In this document: piece after piece, positions 23,327-34,014 of the stretch
Layout of the letters: every line of letters starts with the position of its first letter
Position numbering within the stretch: the first letter of the stretch is position 1
Source of the DNA: Eupeodes corollae
Taxonomy: Eukaryota; Arthropoda; Insecta; Diptera; Syrphidae
Reading direction: 5' to 3'
Assembly (NCBI RefSeq): GCF_945859685.1
Contig: NC_079148.1
Span: 47,193,946 to 47,257,945 of the forward strand
Length of the DNA stretch: 64,000 nt
The notes under the pieces: generated by a model
The model's database searches: none
What the model saw: only the letters and a program-made list of their open reading frames with translations
Told to the model about the DNA's origin: nothing
Made by a program: the position numbers and the translations under genes

Positions 23327-24660
23327 CTATAAATTAATTAATTTGTACAATTTATACCAACCCCGAGCACCATTTAATATTTCGTGAGGACTATTGATAG
23401 ACAAAAAAGTTTCTTGGAAATACAACCGCCGAATTTCTTGCAAAATTGGGCACACAGCTATAAAATGGTAAACATCTTCTAGGTCTCTTCTGTTACAATG
23501 GTTACAAATTTGATGCAAATAAACTCCATGGGGGATGAAATTAAGGTTGAGAATTTCCACCCTTGCTTTAAAAATTGTACTTATTAAATCGGCTGAGTTT
23601 TTAACATTAAAATAGCTTTCTTCCGTAGGTAGAAGACGAAGCTGCTCTGGTCTTGAGATGATATTCGCAGAAAAATCATGGCACTCATGCAGATTTTGTT
23701 CAGTTATTGCTATTGTTTGCAATAATCTAACCAATATCAATTTATGAAGACTGGTATCACTTCTTCTCATCGTATAGTAGGCAGCTTTAAGGTTTCTTAT
23801 ATAAATTGGTGGTAATCCTGTTTCGATATGAATCGCGTAGGTCGGCGTGGAGTTCGACAAACGAAAAATGCATTTAAGAAAATGTTTTTGACCCAACTCA
23901 AACTCTTCCAGCGGAGTAACCCCAAATGCTTGTATCCCATAGCACATACAGGTGTTTACTGTAGCATTAAAAACCCTGAATTTTGACGAATGGTCAATAT
24001 CGGGATTTAGAAACAAAGTCGGCAACATTGAATTCAATGCTAACTAAGCTTCACTGCTTTTTTCTTAGCGTGCTAAGAAAAGTTTAAGTTATATGTAAAC
24101 AGAACTCCTATAGATACTTAAATTAACGTACATATTCAATCCATTCGCTATTAAGTCTCCAGGCTTCTTTAGGAGCTCTTCTACATTGTCGGTTTTCAAA
24201 TATCATTGCTTTTGTTTTTTGAACGTTAATATTCATATCCCATATTTGACAGTACGGCTGTAATTTATTAATTCGAAGTCGTAGTGAAAAAGGATTGTCG
24301 GCTAGTACGAGTAATATCAAATCGTCTGCATAGAGCAAAACTTTGATGAGAGTTCCTGCAAAGATTACGCCACACGGTAGAATATCAGGAATATCATCAA
24401 TAAACAGAACGAATATCAGAGGGCTCAAAATGCATATTTGTGGAACGCCTGCCGTTGTTTCGCACCACTCTGACAGTTTATATCCATCCCATACAGCTGC
24501 GTTTGAAGATTTCAGAAATTGAAAGTACAGCATCAAAATGTTCGTGATATTCCCATATTTGAGAGCTTATAAAGCAAAGCCTGTCTGTTTACTGTGTCGA
24601 ATGCAGATTTGAAATCAACGAAACAGACATAAAGTTTTGTTTTCAATCTGATTTCTAGCT
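23327..24660 (-). pseudogene. Non-LTR reverse transcriptase relic (family D)
   Basis: C-terminal two-thirds of a LINE RT on the minus strand. Motif A (CFVDFKSAFDTVNRQ) is near 24590-24650. The frame 24123-24536 has AGVPQICILSPLIFVLFIDD (usually QGCLLSP) and an intact LLYADDLILLV box, followed by YCQIWDMNINVQKTKAMIF. The frame 23327-24037 holds the thumb and connection region (MCYGIQAFG, HIETGLPP) and ends in a cysteine/histidine cluster (HQICNHCNRRDLEDVYHF). A frameshift or stop separates the frames near 24037-24123 and another lies near 24536. It has no RNase H domain. It is not the LOA family. My best guess is a Jockey- or Kiri-like lineage, which I cannot settle. Confidence 0.75.
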
Positions 24661-24667
24661 AAGCTAG

Positions 24668-25140
24668 TCAGTTAGTTTCTGTTTCTTCGTCTTCATCTAC
24701 CAAATCGGGATCATCATTTGTTGCGATTTTAGAAGTTGGCAAATTTTTATAAAAGTCGTGAAACACAGGTGGTACTAAGCTTAAAAGAGAACACAAATCC
24801 CTCTTTTTCTCGTCAGATATCCGGTCTAAGGTTCTGGACCTTGCTTGGAGTGGATAATCTTTGAGACATCTATTTTTTCCCCTTCTTAGGGAGCTTAAAA
24901 TCTTGAAGTCTTCAATGTGGTTTAAGTTGTTTTTGTATCGCACCAACCCATTCTGCTGGTATTGCAGCCATTGCACATTATGCTAAGAAAACAGCTTGTT
25001 AATAGTATTTTTCTTTTGCACACAAAAACTGTCTTCAGCAAAGCAGTAAAATCAGAGAATTCCTCTTGCTGCATTTCATGATCTTGGAACTTCTTTTTTA
25101 AGCCAGCTGTTCTTACTAGCTGGAACCAATCGTGGGGAGA
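24668..25140 (-). pseudogene. Unidentified coding relic beside the RT
   Basis: Two minus-strand frames read like one protein with a frameshift near 24970. The upstream part (about 25140-24975) contains SPHDWFQLVRTAGLKKKF and QQEEFSDFTALLKTVF. The downstream frame (24976-24668) contains QWLQYQQNGLVRYKN, DYPLQARSRTLDRISDEKK, LLSLVPPVFHDFYKNLP and an acidic end DEDEETETN. The composition looks like real protein (mixed, amphipathic) rather than A/T-rich noise. I do not recognise the family. It could be part of a DNA transposon, an element ORF1, or a gene fragment. It abuts the RT relic on the same strand. Confidence 0.45.
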
Positions 25141-25419
25141 TAAACAGGTGTTTTAGTTTTTTTAATCAACTTAAGACGTTAAAACCAAACCGAATATGCA
25201 TTTTCAGACTAATTGCCTTAATACTAAATTATAACGATGCGAAGTAGTTGTGTTAGACTAAAGTCGTAGGTACCAAACGAAAGAGAAAAAAATAGGTTAT
25301 TAAACCCTATCAAAAGCCCAAAATGCAATTTTTTGACTTAAGACGTTTTTACCTAACGCCAAAGATTATTTGCTTTCAAGACAAATTATTCAATTTTACT
25401 TATGTACTCACAATGTGCC
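25141..25419. other. Non-coding spacer
   Basis: A/T-rich DNA with no recognised feature, leading into the minisatellite. Confidence 0.5.
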
Positions 25420-25870
25420 ATGATGTAATGATTACATACCCATCTCTCACAACAAATGTATATAATTACTAAAAGAGCTTGTATTCATTACAATATCATT
25501 TACTCACAGTAACTATTCACTTAATACATAACCATGTACTCTATACATAACCCTGTACTCACTTCACTACTAATTCTAAACTCGCTACAAAATAATGTAC
25601 ACACTACAAAATGATGCCTCACTTGAGAATCATGACTTTCTACTAAAATTATGTACTCAGTACAACATTTTGAACAAAGTACAAGATCAAATATTCACTT
25701 CAAATTCTGAACTCGCTAAATAATAATGTACTCACTACAAAATCATGCCCTACTGCGGAATCATGACATCTTACAAAATATTGCATTTTTTAGTACAAAG
25801 GCACGCACTCACTTAAAACTCTGTACTCACTACACAATCATGTAACCTAGTCCAAAGAATATCTGTAAAG
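25420..25870 (+). repeat. Degenerate minisatellite, TGTACTCACTACAAAATCATG-type unit
   Basis: A motif close to TGTACTCACTACAAAATCAT recurs roughly every 25-50 bases across about 450 bp. A higher-order unit is also visible: CTCGCTACAAAATAATGTAC at 25581 recurs as CTCGCTAAATAATAATGTAC at about 25712, a period near 131 bp, each followed by a related segment ending in CATGACWTYYTAC. The array is too diverged for an exact unit count by eye. Confidence 0.7.
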
Positions 25871-27030
25871 GCGTACTTAAAAAATTAAAACTAACTCACT
25901 GCAGAATTCAAATAAAAATGGTTTTACCGATTTCTGTAATGGCTACTTATTTTTTTAATATAAACTTATAAGAAAATAAAAACATTTGACAATTTTTTCC
26001 CAACAGTCTTGTATTTTATTGATAGCTTAAGCGTGTGTATTGTGTTGCTCTTTAATCCGAAAATTGATTCTAAAGAATGTATCGAAGCAAAATAAAAACA
26101 AAAAAATCGGGCCATCGCATCGGTGATGTAGGTTTCCCAATAAATGTTTAAATAATTAATGACTTTACAGACACTGTTGTGTATACCTTAAGACAGACAG
26201 AAAGACAAACGCACACACAGAATACACACGATCTAGAAGGTCAGTCGAGATCAGGTCGAGCATCAAATTAGAAACTAATCGTTTTTAAATTCCCACACAC
26301 ACAGCATGGTGGTTTATTTTTTTTGAGACGAGAACTCAAGAGGTACAAACAATAAGTCCCATCATCATTGGCACACAATTCCAATCTCACACCTTTTCTG
26401 TTTTCTATAAAAAGGGTGAAAGTGTGAAGTTTTGGTTTTTTTCATTTTCAGCTGAAGATATATCCGAGTACATTGTTGGTTAAGAAATTATTTTGTAATT
26501 TAAATATTACATATTTACAATTTGTTCATTAACCGATATGCTCATTATTGTGTCTAAATATCAAAAAAAAGAACACACAAAGTATTCATTTATTTAACAA
26601 AAGCCACTTAAGACATTTTCGATGATCGATGGATATATATGTTAAACATCAAAAACATTTTCAGTGAAATTTGTTTGTTGGGAAAGAAGAAAAGATTTGT
26701 GTAGCTTTTGTTCCTGGATCGGAATTGTGGTTGTAAAGGCCTGAAAACAATTTAAGTTTTGTTTAATTTTATTCAATGCATAGATAATGGACGGGCAATT
26801 AACTTTACTTTGTTATTTTCATAACAAAATTATCCGTCATCGCACATGAACATAAAAGTGAAGTACCACAGGGGTGGACATTTAAGACTGTTTTATTTTT
26901 TGTCTTCTAATTTCTGTTTTTCTTAATACAAATGAGTACGGTTCGGATAATAATCGTAGAAAGCTCACTTTCTCAGAGATTGACTGGCTGAAGGTGTGAC
27001 TTAATTCTGTATACTGGAACTATATATATT
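25871..27030. other. Non-coding stretch
   Basis: No gene recognised. Short CA-rich patches (CACACACAG near 26210 and 26300) and homopolymers are present. Confidence 0.55.
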
Positions 27031-27104
27031 ATACAGGGTTTTCAAAGGAGTGGTTTTGTTTCGATATCAAAAAAGACAGGAGTCATTTAGTTTTACGAAA
27101 TGTA

Positions 27105-28710
27105 CACTACCGGTCAAAAGTTTGAGACCACCTTCAAAGGGTTGCTATATTTGTACCTGGCGCTTGGGTTTATGAATGAATATAGGATGTTTTTACCTGC
27201 ATTGTTAACTTAGACCATTTATAAAAGGTGAAAGTGAAAAAACCCCAGGTATTAGTGCTTTTCTGTAAATTATGAGGAATTTTTTGAAAAAAGTTTTAAA
27301 AAAACAGTATTGGGTTTTTGGCTTCTATTTGCATTTTCCCATAGTTTTCATTTTTTATGACTTTTTACATTCAATTTGGAATTTTTTTATGACTGGGGTA
27401 ATATTAAAGGTTAAAAAATGTAAAATTTGAATACCTACCTATTCAGGATTTTGAATGTAATGCTCGGTTGGATCCAATTTAAAATTATTTGAGACTGTGA
27501 TCTTCTCCAGTAAACAATTTTCGCTTTATGGGAAAAGTTAAGGAATTAATTATTCAAACTTGATCTGCGATTATGACCCTTATTGAAGAAGGCTTTTCGC
27601 AAAGAGAAATCGCCACAAAACTGAAGATATCCAAAAGAGCAGTTCACAGGACCATACAGTGTTACTCTAGGTCCGGCGGTTTTAAGGATAAACCGAAGTC
27701 AGGACGACCTAGAGTTACGACGAAAACCGAGTATCTGCATATCATCACCATAAGCAAGAGTTCTAGGAAGAAAATGAAATCCGAAAAGAACCATTATCAA
27801 CGATACAACGAAGGCTATGGCATGGTGGACTTTTTGGACGCGTTGCAGTGCGGAAACCATTTCTACTACCCCAAAACAAGATCAAACGGTTGGAATGGGC
27901 CAAAACCCATAAGGATTGGACTGATGAAGACTTCAACAGAGTCTTATGGAGCGATGAGCCCAAGTTTGAGATATTTGGCTCAAATCGCAGAGTGTACGTC
28001 GGGCGCATTGCTGAACAGAAGATGCTATCAGACTGTTTGGTCCCAACTGTAAAGCACGGAGGCGGTTGAGTAATGGTGTGGAAATGTCTGATCTAACACG
28101 AGTGATCGGAATAATGGATAAAGAAGTCTATAAAACGATATTGGAAGACCACGTTTTGGTATCTGGACTCCGATTAATGGGTGAAGGTTTTGTATTCCAG
28201 CAAGACAATGACCCGAACCACACTTCAAAACTATTCCGGGGATACCTGAAACGAAAAGAAGATGAGAAAATTCTAAAAGTAATGGTATGACCACCGCAGT
28301 CTCCAGATATTAACCCCATTGAGCTCTTATGGGAAGAGCTTAACAGAAATGTCCGGAATCACCACATAACATCGGAATCTGTTCTTTGGGAAACTCTACA
28401 AAATTGCTGGAATAATATTCCACAAGAAAAAATACAAAACCTTGTAAGAAGATTGCCCAGCATTGTAAAAAAAATTATTGAATTTAAAGGAGGGTTTTTT
28501 GATGAAAACTCAATTTAGAGCTTTTATTGGTTTTTTAAATAAATAATTTATGTTTAGTACAAAACTAGTTTATATTTTTCTATCATTTACAACTAGACAT
28601 GCTCTTCACTTTTTTCACGTATTATCTTTTTTCCTAAAACTTCAGTTCAGGGGTTAAAACTCGATATTTCTCAAATTTCAGAGGTGGTCTCAAAATTTTG
28701 ACCGGTAGTG
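27105..28710 (+). mobile_element. Tc1-family DNA transposon (1,606 bp) with TA target duplication
   Basis: Flanked by TA dinucleotides (27103-27104 and 28711-28712). The terminal inverted repeats begin CACTACCGGTCAAAAGTTTG (left) and CACTACCGGTCAAAATTTTG (right, reverse strand). They continue as GAGACCACCT, about 28 bp with one mismatch. The element contains a single transposase gene, inactivated by stops and frameshifts. Intact ends with a dead gene mean it could at most be moved by a related transposase in trans. Confidence 0.93.
27528..28518 (+). pseudogene. Tc1 transposase pseudogene (DD34E type)
   Basis: The gene begins at the ATG at 27528 in the usual place and has an early stop at codon 12. 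The next part (27573 on) has the paired helix-turn-helix DNA-binding region: EEGFSQREIATKLKISKRAV, then SGGFKDKPKSGRPRVTT, where a GRPR linker is typical. The catalytic domain is split among frames. VLWSDEPKFEIFG (first D) is in the 27848-28069 frame. FVFQQDNDPNHTSK (second D) is in the 28066-28290 frame. PPQSPDINPIELLWEEL (E) follows the stop at 28288-28290. It ends at 28516-28518. All three catalytic residues survive in the DNA. Length is about 330 codons, normal for Tc1. Confidence 0.9.
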
Positions 28711-28971
28711 TACTTCAAAAAGGTTTACAATATTTTTAGTAAATTTTAACAATTTTGATGCCATTTTAAAGCGTGTTTCGATGCATTGTTATAAATAACG
28801 TAGTTTTAAATTGTCCGCTGTCTAAAGATGAAATTAAAAAAAAAAAAACTGCCCAAAAAGCGCTCTACTCAAAATGAAACCTCTCATTAGAATACCATTG
28901 ATCTATTTAAATCAGTAAGGAAACAACGCTTCATATTTTGTTTTTATTTCAGAATTTTAACAAAAATTAAC

Positions 28972-29216
28972 TTAGTGCTATGGACTGTCATGCCTGTGCC
29001 ATCAAAAATTTTTTTTACCACTACTACCTCTTACGAGGAATTGACAAATCCTCCCAGAATAGTTCTTTTCTTAAAAAATTGCTTTCTCAAATTCGCCATT
29101 TGTATTCGGCTTAAAACTGTAGGTCACTTCTATCAGTGACAATACTCGACCAAAGGATGATTGAGAGTTGTAAGTCGCTAGGCCCTAGTTTTCTACGGAA
29201 TGTTGAGCCACCCAAC
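28972..29216 (+). mobile_element. tRNA-derived SINE, copy S4 (internal deletion in the head)
   Basis: The plus-strand body and tail side are recognisable: TTACGAGGAATTGACAAATC, TTGCTTTCTCAAATTCGCC, GAGAGTTGTAAGTCGCTAGG and TGTTGAGCCACCCAAC. In the head, GGACTGTCATGC joins CTGTGCCATC directly, so the B-box segment is deleted and the copy could not be transcribed by pol III from its own head. Confidence 0.8.
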
Positions 29217-31250
29217 ACTGTCAAAAAATAACAGCTTCAAAAGTGACATATGACAAAAAACGTTAAAAATTAAAAATGAAACCTTTAGTTTAAATCAATC
29301 TTTCATATTTAGTATTTATTTCAGTTTTTTTTTACAAAAATTTGCTTTGGGGTACCACCGGGTAACTTTTTACGGCCAGTTCTTTTTTAATCTTTCATTT
29401 ATTTTTTAAAATGAGTGTATTGTTAGAATTCAAACCGTAAAAAGTTTTGTTTTAGTGGAACGTAATGTAAATCTAACTTGATTTTGCTAATTTTGAATTA
29501 TGCAAATATGTAAACTGGAATCAATATCTTCTATTATTAGTTTTTTTTTAGTATCTCTTCTATAACATAACTTTTGGTCTCCATTTAAAAATGGATCTTG
29601 GAGTACCACAAAGTAGCCATTTGAGGCCAGTCTTTTATCTAGTTTGGTTTTTCCTTTATAAACGAATGCAAAATTAGAATACAAACTGTAGAAAGTATAT
29701 TCTTTCCCAATTCTCTTTGCATTCAGATTTTGAATCTTTCTATAAGGGCCTGGTAGAGAGTTGCCCAATTAGCCTAGTGGTTGTTAAATCTGGCACTGGA
29801 AAGCTAAATAACTTTTTCAGTCACCTTGTAGTTGCATATAATAAAGAATCGAAGACCGAAAAAAAAAAACTTACAACTAACAAGATCTTGTTTTTTTTCC
29901 CAATGAAGTGAGTGGGTGAAAGAGGAAAAAACTTAAAAAAAAAACTTTGCTTTCTTCGCATAAATGCACCAACAACAATATTGGTTTTAAAGATACCTAA
30001 ACCTAAACGCCTACGTGTAGTTCTGGTTTTCTTCTCGTATTTTACATTGACATTTTTTTTTAAAGGTAATCATTAGCTATTCTGTGTAGCGGCTGCCTCC
30101 TTGGAATAATGATGGTGAGGCACTCCATAATCTCAAAACATGTTTCACAAAAAACGGATTGAATTTCAAAGTTATTCGAATCATAAATAAAAGAGCCAGA
30201 ATTCAAGATGTGACCATATCAATGTGGGTTTCTGCTAGAGAAGTGGTGCGGTGATGATGGTGAGATAAATGGTGGGGTATGAGTATCGAAGTCGACGGTA
30301 TAAAGTATTTTATGTTGTTTTTGGTTCTTTGTAAGTTATTTTTGCTTTTGTAAAACAAAATACAGAAAACAAAAAAAAAAAACATAAAACATCTATAAAA
30401 GAAATAAACGAATAAATTATTTGAAAATAATTGTTCTTTACAATTTGCGATTTGTTTTTATGTTGTTGGCGGATGGTGACATGCGTTTGGAACGAATGAA
30501 AATTACGGCCAAGACTGTCGGGCTTGTTTTTGTTTTTTTTCTTTTCTTTTTTCTTGAATAAATTGATATAAGAAGAAACAAGTTAACCGAAATATAAATT
30601 GAATACATAATAAGAAGTGTGCAAATAAAGAAGTAAATATTCAATTTTTATTAAGTCTTTTCGATAAAGATGAAGATAAAGATACGTCTTATTTCTTCGA
30701 GTAGAGGTTTACCTTTGTATTGCCAACCACCTACCACCTACTTTCATCTTTCTTTTTTTACTTTTTTACTTTTTTTTCGGTTCAGTTTAAGGTTGTTGAA
30801 AAAGGTTAACTTCGTGTCTTGCAAGTAAAAGAATGAGAGGTTAAAAAAAGGAAGACCTTTGCTGCTGCTGTTATGTGGCTTCAAATATTTAATTCAGTTG
30901 GCATGACAAATTTATAAGGTAAACTTTTAAAAGAATACAAACAAAAAATACAACCAACAGCTATTCTTACTAAACGGTAAAAAGGATTTTCTTTGAACTT
31001 GATACTTCATGCCCTATATAATTTCTTTTCTGTTATGGTTGTCAGTTTTCTCTGTGATATTTTAGAGGGAATTAATTTTGCGGTAATCTAAAATAGTTAT
31101 ATAAATGCTCTGTGCCTAGGTCAAATCGTCAGTCGGTTACCTGCTTAAACCAAAGATGGACCAAAAGTTAGCTTGGGGAGTATAGGCTTTAAAAACAGGC
31201 ATAGCCTTGCGAGACGTTACAGTCCAAAATGGCGCTTGGAATCTCCCACG
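29217..31250. other. Non-coding stretch
   Basis: A/T-rich, with many homopolymer runs. A patch at 29230-29300 (AACAGCTTCAAAAGTGACAT) again resembles the subterminal part of the mariner-type relics. No gene or RNA recognised. Confidence 0.5.
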
Positions 31251-31254
31251 ACTT

Positions 31255-33740
31255 TCCAATGCAATATTTTGAGAAAACAATCTTTATGACTTCAATATAA
31301 AGATTGCATTCAGTGAATTGTCCTTTTTGCTTGGGACTTAAAATTTTTGGACCACCAATCGTTTGAAAAGACTTCAATAATTTTTGTTCCAATCATTTGA
31401 CTGCAAGCAATTGATTGCAGACTTCATTCTTTGCATTCACTTGAAATATTTGCACTCTTTGAATTCTGTACATTCTTTTGGAGACTTTGCATTTTTGTAA
31501 AGTCTTAGCATTCACATGAAGTCCCTGCATTGTTTTGCATTCTTGAATGAAATTTAACTACAAACTTTTGAAATTAAGATTTTAATCTGACACCGAAAAT
31601 GTATCTGTGCGGAATATGGTCCACTTAAAAAAAATTTTTGTTAGTGAAATTTCAGTTCAATCTAGGCAATATAATCGCAACAAAACACGTGAGTAGGGGA
31701 ACACCCCTGGGTGGTGTCCTTTCGCCTCTCTTATGGCTTCTGGTCATGGATACAATTCTCATTAAATTAGAGAGATGTGGAGTGAAGGCGGTAGCTTATG
31801 AGGATGATTTGTTGTTATTGGTGTCAGGAAAGTACACCTCTGTGATTAGTGAAATCACTGAGTCAGCTTTGAAGAAAGTTAGCAACTGGGCCACTAGTTG
31901 TGGAGTAGGAGTTAACCAAAGTAAATCTGAACTGTTGCTCTTTACAAACAAAACTAAAGTACCACCCTTCAAATCATATCATTGTCTTCCAGTGCAAAAT
32001 ATTTGGGAGTTATACTCGACCCTAAACTAAAGTGGAAACTAAATATTGAAGTACGGGTTAAGAAGGCCTGTGTTGCCTTCTACGCCTGCAGCAAAACTTT
32101 CGGCAAAAAGTGGGGACTTCATGCAGTCGAAGATGATTTTATGGACGTACACAGCCGTAGTACGCCCAATCTTAACACATGGTTCGATTGTGTGGTGGCC
32201 TGCTCTTAGCAAAGCCTATAACATTAATAAGCTACAGAAGGTTCAGAGAACAGCTTGCGTGGGCACCACAGGGGCCATTATTTTTGATCTTCTACCAATC
32301 GACCTTTTTATTAAAAACATAGTTTCCTGCAGCGCTATTAGGCTGAAGGAATCAAATAGCTGGCTAAACCTTATGGTCACAGCAACACTACGAAATTGAT
32401 TCCCTCAGATATTATCTCTGTATAGACACTGACTACTGCACTCCTACTTTGAACCTTAGTAAGGGTTTTAAGGTTATTTTTCCATCGAGAGAAGATTGGA
32501 AGGATGATATCGTGTCGATAGGTTTCGACACAATCATCATTGCTGACGGCTCAAAGATGGAGTGCGGAGTTGGTTCTGGGATCTTTTCTGAGTCCCTAAA
32601 TGTAGCCAAATCCTTTAGGCTTCCTGACTTTGCTAGCGTTTTTCAGGCTGAACTGCTGGCAATAAGGGAGGCATGTAAGATACTTAAACAAAACCCAAAC
32701 CAAAACCGAAATGTGGCTATCTTTACAGACAGTCAGGCAGCTGTCAAAGCGATTAACTCGGCCATATCCTCATCTTAATTGGTCCAGCAATGTCGCGATG
32801 AGCTTGCGAACCTGAATATTAACCTCGGTGTCACGCTGATCTGGGTTCCGGGCCATAGTGGTATTGTGGGAAATGAACGGGCTGACGAGCTAGCCAGGCA
32901 AGGATCGGCCCTTCATAGCTCACTTGCGGAAATGGTTAACATTCCTCTTGGTGTTATGAAGGGTAAAATCTTTTCTACCTACCAAACTGAATCAAACCGA
33001 AGGTGGAGCCCACCTATAACAAAACCCGTACATAGGATCTTCTGTGCAGGCCAAAGCAAGACATAGCCAGGATTGTTGCGGTTTGTACCGGTCATTGGCC
33101 TATAGGAGTTCATGCGGAGAAGTTGGGTATCTCCTACAACAACTTTTGCCGTAGTTGTAGTGACCAAAGATAAAGTGGAACGATAATCCAATTCCTCTGT
33201 AAATGTCCTGCTTTGGCAAACACTAGAATGAAATACTTTGGAAAAGCATTCTTTCAAGAGCTTGATGAGCTATCTGAGACAAAGATTTGAGACCTAATCT
33301 TTGTTCTCAACGCGATAAAATTGCTCTAACATAATCATTATGAAGCTTCGCCATAAATCTGTCCCTTTCAATCACAGGTCAATCGAGTTTTTGGTATCAA
33401 TAAACGGCGCACTACAGCGCTAATTGGATCTTAGGCTAGGTTGCCTTGAGATCGCCATTTCTACCTACCTACCGAAATTTCAGTTAAGGATGCAAAGACT
33501 TCCAATGAATGCAAAGCATGCACTCAACTCAAACGATTGCAATCAATTGATTGCAGTCAAATGATTGAAGAAGAAATGATTGCATTCTTTTTAAGGTCAA
33601 ATGATTGTGGATTGCAAAATTTAAAGTCACAATTTATAGTTGAAATCAATGAATGCAATCTTTAAGTTCAATTCAATAAATTATTTATAATGATTGCATT
33701 CCCAAATGATTGCATTCTCAAATGATTGCATTCTTTTACA
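31255..33740. mobile_element. Fold-back repeat with TGATTGCA motifs, split by LOA copy 2
   Basis: The DNA on both sides of LOA copy 2 forms an inverted repeat. The innermost pair is the best: CAATCATTTGACTGCAAGCA at 31390, continuing ATTGATTGCA, pairs with the reverse complement of 33538-33567 with one mismatch in 30. Further out, TAAAGATTGCATTCA (31298-31312) pairs with TGAATGCAATCTTTA (33650-33664), and CAATGCAATATTTTGAGAA (near 31258) pairs with sequence near 33720. Both arms are full of TGATTGCA and TGCATTC words. With LOA removed, the fold-back would be about 650 bp. No coding. Its exact ends and target duplication are unclear. Confidence 0.6.
31658..33473 (+). mobile_element. LOA-type LINE, copy 2 (5'-truncated)
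   Basis: Flanked by the perfect 12-bp duplication GAAATTTCAGTT (31646-31657 and 33474-33485). It starts inside the RT, just before RGTPLGGVLSPLLW. The catalytic box has changed from YADD to YEDD, which would kill the enzyme. The thumb has shifts near 32000 and 32090-32190. RNase H at 32449-33066 retains ADGSKMECG, FQAELLAIREA, FTDSQAAVKAI and ADELARQG, with a stop at 32776. It ends with the 3' UTR and tail CTACCTACCTACC. It shares variants with copy 3 (for example LIPSDI preceded by HSNTTK, and GVMKGK) rather than with copy 1. Confidence 0.92.
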
Positions 33741-33905
33741 AGAACGATATTTTTTTTAATTTTTCAAAAATCTTTCGCAAAAGATCAATTGAAAAATTAC
33801 TTCAGCTAAGTATGCAGACAATTGTAAGATATTTGCGTGTCAATATAGCTAGAAACCTTTTTCTAAGCTATTGCAATTATTGCTGTCGGAAGTCTGAAAA
33901 TCGCT

Positions 33906-34014
33906 GACAATTTTCCCGTTTAAATAAAAGTTTTAGGTGGCACAGGTAGGAATTGAAGCCAGACTCTGATATGACAGTCCTACGTACTCACAATCACGCT
34001 ACAGATGCTACAAT
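33906..34014 (-). mobile_element. tRNA-derived SINE, copy S5 (head only)
   Basis: A minus-strand head fragment. The reverse complement reads like GTGATTGTGAGTACGTAGGA, then CTGTCATATCAGAGTC, then a decayed B box (GGCTTCAATTCC) and CTGTGCCACC. Body and tail are missing. It is strongly diverged. Confidence 0.6.

Larger units (their letters stand above)
27034..28900. mobile_element. Old mariner-type non-autonomous element hosting a Tc1 element
   Basis: Outside the Tc1 element lie two imperfect inverted ends: CAGGGTTTTCAAAGGAGTGG at 27034 and, on the opposite strand at 28900, CAATGGTATTCTAATGAGAG. Both continue into T-rich sequence like TTTTGTTTCGA and TTTCATTTTGA. The sequence next to the right end (28715-28880) resembles the terminal part of the relic at 16.1-16.5 kb. 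Without the Tc1 insertion the element would be only about 260 bp. No coding remains. Confidence 0.5.

Noticed and set aside
25420..25870. CRISPR-like array
   Set aside because: Units are degenerate and unevenly spaced, and the DNA is eukaryotic. A minisatellite explains it.
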